NCBI GenBank assembly: GCA_027604005.1
Contig: JADGJT010000183.1
Span: 1 to 43,376 of the forward strand
Direction of reading: 5' to 3'
DNA: 43,376 nucleotides
Source: Dinochytrium kinnereticum
Taxonomy: Eukaryota; Chytridiomycota; Chytridiomycetes; Chytridiales; Chytridiaceae
Shown here in pieces: positions 21,318 through 32,976 of the stretch (its first letter is position 1; each line of letters begins with the position of its first letter). Under the pieces are notes generated by a model that searched no databases, had not been told where the DNA came from, and was given only the letters and a program-made list of their open reading frames with translations. The translations under genes were made by a program, and so were the position numbers.

Positions 21318-24300
21318 TCAGAAGTTTAAATATAACCGAACGTGATACTCTGTCCATACCTTATGTTCTACACTAAGTTCCACCCGTCCCAAGCAACCAA
21401 CCTTCCCAAAAGCTGTGCAAACAAAGATTCCAGCCACAACCACATTAAGAGCTGAAGGATCCACGCCTTCCAAAATAGAGAGACCCAATCCACGCAAAAT
21501 CCGACGGATCTCACCAATATCAAGAGATGCGGAGGAACCAGAGGCCTTAAACATGGCTTGGCTCTCGCGAGGTGGTCCGCCTATTTGACGCCAGCGAGCT
21601 ATGAAATCCTGGGCCGAAAGGCCTTCCACTCCAGTCATGAACTTCGTAATAGTCACAGGTAGTCGAAGAGCTATGGAGCCAGGAAGTGTTCCTGATGGTC
21701 CACCGAGGAAAGAAATTCCCATGGACGGAGAGACAAGGCCATTAGGCCCAACCACAGGAGGGCTAAGGCATTCAATATCATAAACTTGATTGAACTGTGA
21801 GCCAGCAGGAAGTGTTGAAGGAACAGATTGAACGAGGGACACTTTAAAGCCCGGATCCGTTCGAATATCAGTGCTGAATGCTGAGATGGGATATGCAGAC
21901 CTATTCCCAAAGTATACGGCAACTCTGCCGACATTGTCATGATATTCGGTCTTAATTCCTATTTCCAACGTCATGTCCCGATGAAGAAGTCCATTGCCCG
22001 TCAAAAGAAGGCGATGGTAGAGAACATCATCCCCTGGTGTGTCAGGAGCCAGTTTTGTCAAGCTTTCAGAGCTCACTAACTCGTCTCCCAAACCAAGGAG
22101 ATCAATTTCAGGCCCTAGCTTATTTAGGTTCTTTGGGTTTGTCGGAACATATCCAGCAGACGGCTTCAATTTGAAAAGGGGCTCCTCTGGAACATTCTGA
22201 ATAGAAGCATTTGACTGGGAAACCGGTGCTTCCTTCACTGATTCAAATTCAGGAGAAGGGGGGCGTGGGGCCGTCTTTGGAAGCCGCTTCTCAATTTCCG
22301 ACGGGAGCAGTTCGGGCTTTCCAGAAGCTTTTACAGTCTTGCTCTTTCTCGTCTCTCGCCGAGCAATCTCTAAATTTGCGTCTCTACCACCGACAACCCA
22401 TGTTCGCTTGTCCTCCGTGTCTTCAATCTTTTTCAGAAGTCTCATTACAAGGGCAGATTCTCTTTCAGGGAAGGACGGCATTTCTTCGCAGATAACTTGC
22501 AATAGATCCTCAGCTTCCGCGATGGATAGCGAAAAGTACTCAGAGGCACGTTGCTGAATCTCCACATCCATAGCTCCACGTAGCTGACGAAAGACGTTCA
22601 GTACTTCTTCGCGAATCTCAGGGAAGAGGTTTACGAATTTTAAGTAGGTTGTCAAGAGAAGTGCTCTCGTACGAGGGGAGCATATGCCGAATTTAGAGTG
22701 AAGAGCGGTGAATTGGTCATATGGGGCGCACCCGGGAGAATTCGCGATCAAGTGACCGAATTCGCCGAGAAGATAACCGCCCACTTTAACAGCAGTTTCG
22801 TGACAAGATGGTGTCCGAAGAGCCCCTAAAATAGTTGCAACAGCGTAGACTTGAAGATCAGGATTGTTCGTGACAATCTGAATGACGCGAAACCAAACTT
22901 CATCTGACACGTGGTCGCCAGCAACGGTGATCAACTGCAGTATGACATCGACGTACCAGGAATATTCCATAGCAAACTTTTCTGCTAGGATAGCAATTTT
23001 CAAAACCATCTCTTCTCTCATCGCAAAGTCAGCAAGGTTCAAGTAAGTCAGAAGTTCTGAGACCACCACTCTCGCATTTGTCTCATCGCACATGCTGTAT
23101 AAGAGATCAAGAGCCCGACGCCTAACACTGATATCCTTGTCGCGAAGTGAACTGATGATAGTTTCCTGTGACTTTTTAATCGCCTCTAGGCAGTTATCAG
23201 ATCCTGTAGCCGCCAAATGTGCCATAGTCTCCAATCCCAGGTATCTGACGTTGGTTTCTTTAGACGATATGAATGAGCCAAGGAGTGTAGTTGCTTGCGT
23301 CACAAGGTCAGAGTTTGGATCGAGGTGGATGGCAAGGTTTATAGCTTCAAATAATACCGCGTTTTGAGCGTTATTATGCTGAACATTCTTGGGAACCTCG
23401 TGTGAGTTACGGATGATGACAGAAAGTACATCATTAAGCCGCCGCTCTGAAGTGGGATCCTCTGTACAATAATCAATTTTACAAACTGTAATAAGTAGAA
23501 ACCTATCCCAGGATAATATTGCAAAAGCCGCAAGAGCTTGACCTGCAGCCAAGGGCTGGGTACTTTATAGTAGATGTAGTCCGCAGTATAGTCCTTATCT
23601 ACGACCAGCTTATCTTTTGTCAGAATAAATGTCAAGAAGATAATAGAGGTTTTACCCTGTGTAAGCGTGAGACGGCTTTGGGAATACTATCAATATAGGC
23701 TTCAGGATATTGCTGTGCCAAAGCCAATACAAGAGTTGAAACTGAAAGAGCAGCACCCTTATTCATCATTAGGTCTATTACATTAATATGTGTCTCACCA
23801 AGTCAGGGTCATCCATTCGTTCAATAATTCGAGGGGCAAGATCTAGAGCTTGAAAAATCTCTGGATACTTTCTGAACAATCGCAACAAACAAAGTGCTGC
23901 CTTCTTTCGAACAAATGAGTTGTGATGACTATTTAATTTAGAATCATCAATTATCCAACGTCCAAAAATTACCTGGATACCATCAGTCTCTCTACTTGTT
24001 GGATGAGACCTTCAGCCATCTCTTTGCTGCCAATATTTGCGATTGCATGGAGAGCCAAACAGCAATGGACTTCGTTCGATCCGGCAAGGTCACTTGCAAT
24101 TGCATTTACAATCAAGTGTGACAGCTCGTTGTTCTCTGAAAAAAGGAGGGTTGCTGCCAGATATCCCTGTACGCGGTTAGTGGGGTGGGTGCGTTAGGGT
24201 GCCAAAAGACCAACAATTTGTTTTTCTGTGTACTTGGAGGAGGACAGTAGCTGGATTGCCTCCATGTGCCCGAAATCAATCTCCCAGCCGAGTATGTACA

Positions 24301-24559
24301 TGTATAGAAGCTTACAAACGTACTTCTTCTTTTGGTATCCACTCAGGTTAACATCTGCGTTGCAATGGTGTCAAAGAGCATGCGCACAGCTTTAGAGGAA
24401 CCTTTGAATTTGGACCTAATGTTGGCCAGCTCCTTGTTTATTCGCTTCTCCTCCAGCTCTCTGGCGCGGCCTTTCACCGTTAGCAAGTCATGCATGCACA
24501 TCATACGTACAGTTCCGCAGATCCGCGATGAAGACAGTCAACCCGCGCATACTCGCCAT
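21318..24559 (-). CDS. AP-2 complex subunit alpha (alpha-adaptin)
   Basis: Alpha-adaptin is the large subunit of the AP-2 clathrin adaptor and selects cargo and accessory proteins at the plasma membrane. The start is the ATG at 24557-24559: [17 protein letters not shown]. After an intron (24471-24510, ending AAG) comes [19 protein letters not shown], the alpha N-terminal phosphoinositide-binding region, then [20 protein letters not shown] and [20 protein letters not shown]. The 744-residue last exon holds the rest of the HEAT trunk ([17 protein letters not shown]), a Pro/Ser hinge and the appendage ([26 protein letters not shown]; platform [20 protein letters not shown]). It ends [11 protein letters not shown]. 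Full length is about 950-990 residues, as in animals and fungi. Introns cluster in the 5' third. Confidence 0.93.
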
Positions 24560-24725
24560 TTTCAGAAGGTATGTTGTTGGTACGAATCTAGTGTAACGGC
24601 CGCAACTATGTTGGTAAGGACATGAAGTTTATTGGATTACTGGTGAATGGTATTCTGGAATGGCGTGAAGCTAGCAGAGAGATTGCGTGTGATGGAGCGT
24701 CATGGGACAGGAGGGATGCCCTCTA

Positions 24726-25117
24726 TCAGTGACTTCCGTGCGAGGGCTTATCGGCGTGTGCCGTCCAGCTTCGCTCTGGTGCAATCAAAGGGTTCGACTG
24801 TGCCAAGAAAGTGACCGCCCACCTGAAGAGACAATTAACAATCGTAATCAGCTCAAAAAAGATGGGTAACTTCTTCTCGTTATAAAGGAAAGCGAGCGAG
24901 CGACCAGGAATAAATCAGAACTTCTTTGCCTACATTGTCCAGCAGCATACGATTGTTAGGACGAGACTCGTTCTATAGACACTGTAAAATATGTAAGTTA
25001 TCAGGGCATTATCTAGATATCAAATACTCACAGCTGGTCAGGGCTCTTTGGGATAGCGAAGAAACCTCCCGCTCCGAGTATAGCGAAAACAACGAAGGAG
25101 ATGATGATGGCGACCAT
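24726..25117 (-). CDS. VMA9: V-type H+-ATPase subunit e (VMA9-like)
   Basis: Subunit e is a two-helix membrane protein of the Vo sector of the vacuolar proton pump. The start chosen is the ATG at 25115-25117: MVAIIISFVVFAILGAGGFF then AIPKSPDQL is the first helix and loop. After one intron comes YRTSLVLTIVCCWTM, and after a second WAVTFLAQSNPLIAPERSW, the second helix with the family hallmark AxLxQxNPLIxP. The protein is about 80 residues, the family's usual size, with a short polar tail ending PSHGSH. An open frame upstream to 25241 is in another phase and is more likely 5' leader. It lies 166 bp upstream of alpha-adaptin on the same strand. Confidence 0.8.
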
Positions 25118-25345
25118 TTGAGAAATTGACAATTTTAGTGAAGGGATTTTCGATTTGAGGATTGAATGGAGGAGCACCAGCGGCTGACTGCGATGAGCTA
25201 ATGTAAAGACTAGCCGTGCCAGAAAACTGAATAAAAAGCATGGTCCTCCGTAGCAGAGCTCGTCAAACTAAATAGATTCCTGGGCCAGCGTTTCATTTCT
25301 GAGCCATTCTGTATATTCATCAATTTTTTGCTTTTTCATCTGCGA

Positions 25346-25834
25346 ATGTCCAAGGCACAGCCCATCACCAACCAGCTCGTGCGGCTCCTGGTCCCAGCAG
25401 GCAAGGCATCGCCATCACCCCCCGTTGGACCTGCGTTAGGTCAGCGCGGTGTCAAGAGCATGGATTTCTGCAAACAATTCAGTTGAGTAGATAGGCTCTT
25501 GCATGGCACTGACCATGAATATGAAGACGATCGCACAAAACACTTTGTCCAAAACACACCCGTCCGAGTGCTTCTGACTGTCAAGCCTGATAGAAGTTTT
25601 ACTTTCTCGGTCAAATCACCACCGACAAGTTGGTTGTTGCTTCAGGCCTCTGGGCTGGAAAAGGGGTCATCTAGACCAGGGCACACATCAGTCGGAGAGT
25701 TGAGCCTCAAACACATATACGAGATTGCGTCAATCAAAATTACGGACCCCGGAAACGAAGACATGAGTTTGGAAGCGATGTGTTCGAGGGTGCTGGCGCA
25801 GGCGAAAAATATGGGAATAAACATAACTTATTAA
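25346..25834 (+). CDS. Mitochondrial ribosomal protein uL11m
   Basis: uL11m belongs to the GTPase-associated centre of the mitochondrial large ribosomal subunit. The start [20 protein letters not shown] is followed by the uL11 signature [20 protein letters not shown]. The frame then meets TGA; removing a 45-nt intron (25482-25526, ending AAG) joins QF to [20 protein letters not shown]. The rest is typical: [38 protein letters not shown] and a final [10 protein letters not shown]. Lack of an obvious long presequence is normal for fungal members. The mature length, about 147 residues, fits mitochondrial rather than cytosolic uL11. Confidence 0.88.
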
Positions 25835-25898
25835 GTTGGTTTCTTTTTTTTTAATATCTGCTGTGTTCTCCTCCTCCATACCGTAATCTTTACAAAGC

Positions 25899-28800
25899 TT
25901 AGATTCTACCTTCGGCGAATCGCCATGTCAGAAGGCTGTTAAGATGATCCTTTTCGCAATAGTCTGGGTTAGAGAGAAGAGCGGCGACCTCCCTCATAAT
26001 GTCCGGAGGTCTTGGGCGTTCTCCGTCGTCCATTCCGAGCCGGAAGCCTTCGACGACTTCAGCAAGTCCGGATTGGCCAAGGTGTTGAAGCATCTTGATC
26101 GCTATCGTCCTCACTTCCGAGTCAGGATCTTTCCAGTGTCGTATAAGCTGTTCCAAAACCTCAATACGGCAAGGTCGGTCTGATACAAAAACGAGCAACT
26201 GCGCCATGAGATTTATAATATCCGCCCTCTACATGGATGCAATGTCATTAATTTTTAAACAAAATCACAGATCTGCTTACCCTACGGAAGAGAACAAAAC
26301 TATTTTCATCTTTAAGTCGGTTTAGGAACTCTTGGACCAGTTCCTGGATCTTCCCTAAGACGGCTGGCTTGGGCGAAATCTCCAACTGGATACGCGATAT
26401 TGCGGTAATGGCCTCCACTGAGGCCATCCTTATACCTCGATGTTCGTTTTCCAGCATGTCTGCTAATGTCTGTAGCGCCGAGACCAATCGAGAATCGGTT
26501 GAAGCTAATTATTAGACCTATTTTTTTGTGATGCTTTTACCTAAAGTAAGAGCATGGAACAGTCCATATCCGGAAGTGCAATGAAGGGCGATAATCGTAA
26601 GCTTCCTAAGTTGCTCACTCTGTACATCTTTAGCGGCACTCATGAAATATTATTACCTTTAAATCAATAACGTCATTTACTTCTGTTTTTTGGGCATCTA
26701 AACTTGATAGCTTATCGAGCTTTCCCGACTTAACCATTTCGAGTGTCGCCTCCTGTGTTGATGTCTTATACTTTTCCAACGCAACATACCTAAAAACCTC
26801 AATATCCGTATCAAAGTTTGCTAGCTTACTGTTCTTCCGAAACGATAGGCACATCGATGAACTCATTGAAGAAGTAAAACGAGTTCTCCAAATCATCGTA
26901 TAAGCTTTCTCGAACAACCTCAGCCTTGGCATTGCATGAGCGAATGATAGTTTGAAGGCGGTCTATGTAGCTTGTGACTTTTTCGTCTAGACCATCAAAT
27001 GCAAAAAGCAGGTTTGAAGACGTATCAATCAAATGAATTTCGGCCTCAATATCTCCAACGTCTTCAAAAGTGTCGTCTAGCGCGACATCGATGATACCTT
27101 TTACAACTACTGAAATGAGCTCCTTGGAAAAGCATTAAGACAAATTTACCGATCTCTATATCCTCAAGAAGGCTTTCGATGGCTTCAATCGCTACCTGAG
27201 GAAACCTTTTCATGCATTCATGAAGAATGCTTATTGTGTCGAGATTGAAAAGCTAGAAATGAAGTGAGCTTTGGATATTTCTCCTCTTTATACCCATTGG
27301 TACTTAGCTACATGATCAGGCTGGTATTTACGATTAACTGCAGATTTTTCCTCAATCCAGTCCATAACAGACTGAGTGAGAGGCATCATCGCTCGAGTAA
27401 ACTTGCTCTCAGGTAGCCCATATCTGTCAGTAAGTTTCCGCCGTCTATCTGAGCTATAGTATTTCACATTGTATGGATCGTCATCGGGAAGAGGGATGGG
27501 AACTTTGGCCTTTTTAAAATAATTTAATCCTCGATACCTTGGTTTGCACATGACATACCTCCTCAATTGTATTGGTATTGATAGTGACTCCTAGTCTTTG
27601 AATTGAAGGGAGCTTGCATGACTCCAATATGAGCGCCTAGATCGTTTATGATGCAAGGGAGAAAATTTTAACTAATAGAAGTATAATTCATTTATACCCT
27701 TCTAGTCCCAGAATTGGGCCTAATAGCCTTAAGCCCAGGTATTGCAAAGTCAAGGACCCCTTCAAGAACAATAGCGTCTTTTGCTTTCTTCCTAACCTAA
27801 AAGTTAAATAGTTAATAACTTTGAATGAGAACATTTTTCAGAACCTCACGATGCGAATCAGCGAGTAGAAGGAAGCAAAATTGCATCGACTCTTCTACTG
27901 ACAGATGTCGAGTAAATATCTTGAAAATCGAAAGAGCCCGGAGTCGGATGAGCGGGTCTTTATTCTTGAGGGCCTAAATAAATTCAGTTTAAGGGATTTC
28001 AAGCTTGCCTAACCTTTCTAGCATTCCCCAAGAGATTTTTAAATACAACGTGTTTTATCCCAACAATGCCGACAATCTTGCTTAGAGACCCATACACCTT
28101 TTCTTTCATCTCTTCCTCATCTGCCGTATCTAAAAAAACCTGAATAGCATCCAAAACACGGCTAATCTCCTCCTCTCCCGAAAAAATAGCGAGTTCAACT
28201 TATAAGAGAAGTATAAGAGCTTTTCTGAATATCATGATACTTACCAATGAGATAAATCGCGTAGAGACGCTTTCTAACGGGCTGCCGCTGACTCAAGACC
28301 ACTGCAATATATTTCTTGATAAGTTCTGGCCCTCTTGCAGCGCAAAATTCCTTTATCGCATCCACGCGATGGAATAGGGTAATTAAGTCACCCTCATGGA
28401 CAACTAACGGTGTTGTTACTTTGGTCACGATCTGCTTTAATGTGGGTGGAGAATATTCTGAAGGAGTTAAAAGGGAAGATCGCAATAGAAAACCTGATAG
28501 ATTCTTCAGTCCCAGAATGGATGCTTCTATTAGCCGGGTGTTATCCGCAGTAAGATCATGATTCACATAAGAGATCAATAAATCAAGAATATCTGACTGA
28601 ATCGCTTCATGGATACAGCCGAGCTCCGACATGACTATAACTGCATTTGCCTGAAAATTTAAAACGTGAAAAAAGGCTGAAATTTAACCTGTAATGCAGG
28701 ATTTTTTTGTAGCTCCTGAAGATGATAGAGAACTTCACTGGTATTCATTGAAGGAATTATTCCCGTGAGCTCCTTTGCCAGCATTTTGAACTTAGATAGT

Positions 28801-29996
28801 AACTTCTCCGACACTGTCGGCAAGTGGAGCCCTGTATCTTCCATTGGCTGAAAGTTCAGAAGTTATCCCAAAAGAAATGCCTTACCAGATTACTATAATC
28901 GGATACGGGAATGAATTCACAAAGCTCGTAAACAATATCGTTCAAATTCTTATTGCTAGCCTGGATTATAGCGCCGTCGAGCAGGAGCTCTTCCCAAGTT
29001 CTGATAAAATTGGTTAGAGTAAAAATAATCGTCTGTTCCCACGTTGCGTTCAAAATGTAGCTATCGTCGGGATGTGCTGGAAGTCCTTTCGCTAACGAAT
29101 CCATCGCCGTCGGGACTTTACGAAGAAATTTGGAAAAGGCTATTCGAATAGAATTTGACGAATCAGCGTACAGTGGCAGTATAATCCAAAGAATTGTAGA
29201 GCTCTCCACAGGATCTAGATAGTGCATTTGAGAAAATATCGATGTCAAGGCGGCAAGTCGGACAGAGCAACTTTCGACTTTAATCAATCTANNNNNNNNN
29301 NNNNNNNNNNNNNNNNNNNNNNNNNNNNNNNNNNNNNNNNNNNNNNNNNNNNNNNNNNNNNNNNNNNNNNNNNNNNNNNNNNNNNNNNNGGAAATGGCTC
29401 CCAAAGCGCGAATGCTTAGGCATAGAACCCCTTTTTTCAGGTTAAACTTCCTAGCATGCTTTCATATTACTTACTCTCAATCTCCTCTCGCGATAACCCC
29501 GATATAAGCGGATCTGAAGCGGCCTCAAGGCCACCCTTCTGAATAACTGATATTTCGTTCCGTAAGTAATCATGGAACTCCTTCGTGTTATTATTCGAGA
29601 CACATCGAAATACCAGCGGATAGATCCGACATGCACAGCTCACAACATCAGGCTCAGCATCTACAATTAAGGCCCTAACAACGTCTCGAACATCCTGCAA
29701 TTTTGTTCCGACACCTCCAGGAAAAATTAACAGAAACACCTCGATCAACTGTAGCGCTCCAACTTTTACTATGGAGCTAGGTGAGTTGAATGCTACGTCC
29801 AGCGCGAGATCAAGGTACTGGAGTAGAATTGCGGGACTGATTCCAGGAAGCTTAATCCTTACGATGAAGGATAAAATGTCGAGTGATGAGCTAGCAGAAA
29901 AATCAGAATATTGCTTAAAAAATAAACGAACAGTTGGTAGGTCCACTGCTTATGCCCTATCATTTGCTGGCTTATGTATTCTAAAAGACCTCTCAT
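25899..29996 (-). CDS. Large HEAT/ARM-like helical-repeat protein A, unidentified
   Basis: A chain of at least ten minus-strand exons with consistent alpha-helical repeat character spans this interval. A likely start is the ATG at 29994-29996 (MRA joined over a short AAG-ending intron to VDLPTVRLFFKQYSDF). Later exons contain IRIAFSKFLRKVPTAMDSL, ELCEFIPVSDYSNLVRHFF, LVVHEGDLITLFHRVDAIKE, a distinctive acidic/aromatic block KVPIPLPDDDPYNVKYYSSD (about 27440-27520), and the ending VRTIAIKMLQHLGQSGLAEV then LNSLLTWRFAEGRI. The exon at 28856-29404 is interrupted by 98 unresolved bases but is open on both sides. I do not recognise the family. HEAT proteins of condensin, focadhesin or ciliary types were considered, but none could be confirmed. 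Exon borders are approximate. Confidence 0.5.
29292..29389. other. Assembly gap (98 N)
   Basis: A run of 98 ambiguous bases inside an exon of helical-repeat gene A. Coding frame is open on both flanks in the same phase if the length is exact, so the gap probably hides exon or exon plus intron rather than a gene break. Confidence 0.95.
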
Positions 29997-30259
29997 AAGC
30001 CCCGGCTGCACCGCGCCCTGTCGGAAGCAGCAAAACACAGCTGATAGACAGGCAGCTCTAAATTATCAGATGATTGCACTACTAAACACAAAATACCGGC
30101 GAAAAGAGGGATCGGGCATTCCACAAGTTGGCAGAAGACAAAGCAGAAACCCTATAAGGAATCTCCGCTTATTGGCAGGTGTAATAGGCATAATATTTCG
30201 TCTCGTAGTTTCACTCCCCTAAACTCTGAGTTATACACCACCACAAAAAAAGCTTTTTT
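29997..30259. other. Gap between the two helical-repeat genes
   Basis: I see no supportable separate gene in these 263 bp. On the minus strand one frame upstream of the gene A ATG stays open for about 20 codons (FRQGAVQPGLM). This could be 5' leader, or an extra exon if the two repeat genes are one. A T-rich tract at about 30246-30262 lies beside the gene B stop. Confidence 0.4.
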
Positions 30260-32943
30260 TTATACCGCGGCAGGGGGTGGTGGGACATTAAGCTTCGTTA
30301 GCAGAATCGAAATCCAAAAAGGCATATGAATGAAGTTCCGAACGTAACCATAATCGTCGGGCCGAACAAGTTGATTCTCTGGCGCGTCTTCCAGATAGAA
30401 ATTCCAAAACTCGTCAATATTCGCATCATGAGTGATAGAATCAATGAGATCTTGGAGATCGAGTTTGTTCTTTTCAATAAAGTTTGCGAGGTCATCATAT
30501 CCTTTGATGATTATAGGTAACGATCTGGTCAAAGTATCTTTCAGAATACCAAGCGGAATGATTAGGCATTCAAATTTTGTCCCTGTCAATAGTTTGCATA
30601 AGAAGTCAATAGCCTCGGAGGCACTAGAGGTGGGGTTAAGACTGAGGCAAGAAAGGCGAAATACCAATTTGTGTCTTGGTCTCCTAGAACTAAAAATAGG
30701 ATACCTATAGCCGCATTATAAAGCGAGCTTGCTCGCCAAAAGTCTCCCGAAGATCCAATGAGTTCATAAACCTTGCTGCGAACGCTCGCATCTTTGTGGA
30801 AGGAGAGGCGAATAAAAGTGTTTAAGAGCTGAACAAATAGTTAATAAATAGCTCTTCTAATATATTTTACTTCTTCTCGCAGATCATCGCTCAAACGATC
30901 AATTGGAAAAATCTTCACCAGATCAAGCATTTCAGTCAGCATTACCTGCGAGATTTAATAGTGTATCTTAATTAAGTGACTCACTGATTTTGTTTTAAGA
31001 CTCATGTGGGTGGAAAAGTAGGACCAGATGAAACTTATATCGGTCGGTGACGCAGTGGCAAAACTAGGCATTAAAGCTCGCAAAACCTTAACTGTATTGA
31101 GCTTAATTTCCTCGTCGTCATCATTGAGCATAGGCACCAGAGTTTGCATTGCATACGTATCGAACTTTATGTTTGTTAGCTATATGGCTGTAAAGAACAT
31201 TACCTTATCGATCTTCCGACTCCAGATCCTCACAAGCTCAATCTGCCTCAACTTTTGGCTTTTGGAAAGGTATTCCAGAGCATTAATAAGCTTATGAAGA
31301 AGTTTTGGAGCCAATGGCGGGGCAATATCGACAGCCTTGTCCAAAATATCAGATAATTTAACGTCTGGGGATTCCATTGATTCCAAGCTTCCAAACAACA
31401 GATCGTAATCCAGCCGGTCATTCATCTCATGGCGCAGCTTTGCCACCATTTCTTTAATGTTCGACTTTGAGAAGCTTGCGCAGAAGGTCTCGAGCATCGT
31501 TAAATAGAGGAACGACGATAAATAGTCCGTATCCAACACCCCGGATATGATAAAAATCAAGATTGATTTGCTTGTTTGAAGCAACGAAGGGTAAACTGTC
31601 AGGGCGGAGTGTAAACATATACACGCTCCATATCTGACAAGAGACGACGAGGCTCGGAAATGGTTTGATAAAGATTTGATAAATTCTGTAAGGGGAGGGT
31701 AATCACGCATGATAAGTCGTTTTCCGCGATCATCAGGTTGGGTTGCTGCGATGCTAAGCGTGTAAGTCTCTAGAGACCATGGAAGTAGGTCGTAGGCGTC
31801 CTCATCGTGTGGACTTAATAGGTTCAGAAAGATGTTAAAGCCTAGAGCTTTGTAGTGTTAGACACCTATATGATAATAGCGGTTACCGGCGGCTTTATTG
31901 CTATCAATGGCTGAGCCAGAAGGTACGGCAATGTTTTGCGCCTCGCTAAGCTTCTCAAAAATCTTCTTCAGCGTGCTTTTCAGCGCTTCAACCTCTAAAG
32001 ATGTCTGTATGTGGTTTTTTAGCTTTCACCAGTGAAAACTGGAAGCCAACCTTATCCTTCAAATGCATCAAGATGTGTATGATGTTGCTGGTAAGTGTCA
32101 AATCAGCAATGGCGTATAATCCAGAAAGGAGGCCAAGAGCCTACTCATATTAATTTCAAAAATATTAAGGAATACCTTGATTATAACAAGCCTATCCGGA
32201 AAAATTTTGGAAATGAGAGGAATAGATCCCAGCGAAAAAAAAAGATTGTATATGGCCGAAACTTAGTTGAGAAAGAGCGTTAAAAAATGAAGAGAAAGAG
32301 GAAGGCTTACGATGGTCTTCCTCAAGAAAAACCTTCTCGTTTTCATAAACTAGACGGGTAAGAGCCGAGATGCATATCCCTCGGACTGTCCAGTCAACAC
32401 AGGTGAAGAAGCATTCAAGTCCAGCAACAAAGGCAATCGCCATGGAGCTCAAAGCAGGTCCAATATAATGAAAAAGCTCATGAACGGAAGTATGAAACCC
32501 TATTGCGTTTTAACAGAATAAACCATCATCATTTTTTCTATACCTTTATCATCAGTCTGAAATCCAAGCGTAATCTTGCCTAGTTTCTTCTTCAACTCCA
32601 CAGCCCTCTTATCGAATATGCAAGCCAACTCAAAAAGCAAAAAAACCGCATTGACTCTAATCTCCTCTGAATAATGTCCCAGAATTGAAGTTAAATGGAC
32701 CGCATAATGCACTGTCATTCCTTCCAGTAGATCATCCACATGATTCAAGTCAGCCGCCTTAAGTTCATGTGATGACAGTAAGGCCTGTCCAGTGGTGCCT
32801 CCATTAAAGTACCGATTTAAATCTGAGGCCGCTGATGCTGTTGTGGAGAAGAATTTCCGGACGTCGGATAACCACCTCGCCACCAATGGGCGGTCTGCGG
32901 GTGGTATTGTGAAGAATATGTGGTGCTGTCGGGGATTGTTCAT
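30260..32943 (-). CDS. HEAT/ARM-like helical-repeat protein B, unidentified
   Basis: About eight minus-strand exons. The start is MNNPRQHHIFFTIPPADRPL (ATG 32941-32943). Helical segments follow: VHYAVHLTSILGHYSEEIRV, FVAGLECFFTCVDWTVRGIC, a large exon at 31180-31710 (SLVRYGACICLHSALTVYPS, LLHKLINALEYLSKSQKLR), then DDEEIKLNTVKVLRALMPSF, and an end RNFIHMPFWISILLTKLNVP closing in a proline run before the stop at 30260-30262. Spacing and amphipathic pattern fit HEAT repeats. There is no signal peptide or catalytic motif. The start lies only 33 bp downstream of the AHI1-like stop on the same strand. It could be one of two adjacent paralogues with gene A or, less likely, the 5' half of one gene with it. 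Confidence 0.5.
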
Positions 32944-32976
32944 TGCACCATGAATTGTCAGGCTATATTTATTTTG

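Noticed and set aside
25118..25241. N-terminal extension or separate small protein upstream of VMA9
   Set aside because: The open frame runs into VMA9 in a different phase, and VMA9 from its own ATG already has normal family length.
25899..32943. One single giant HEAT-repeat gene
   Set aside because: The only in-frame join I found needs an intron of about 240 nt, far longer than the others, and gene A has a usable ATG; kept as two genes but not excluded.
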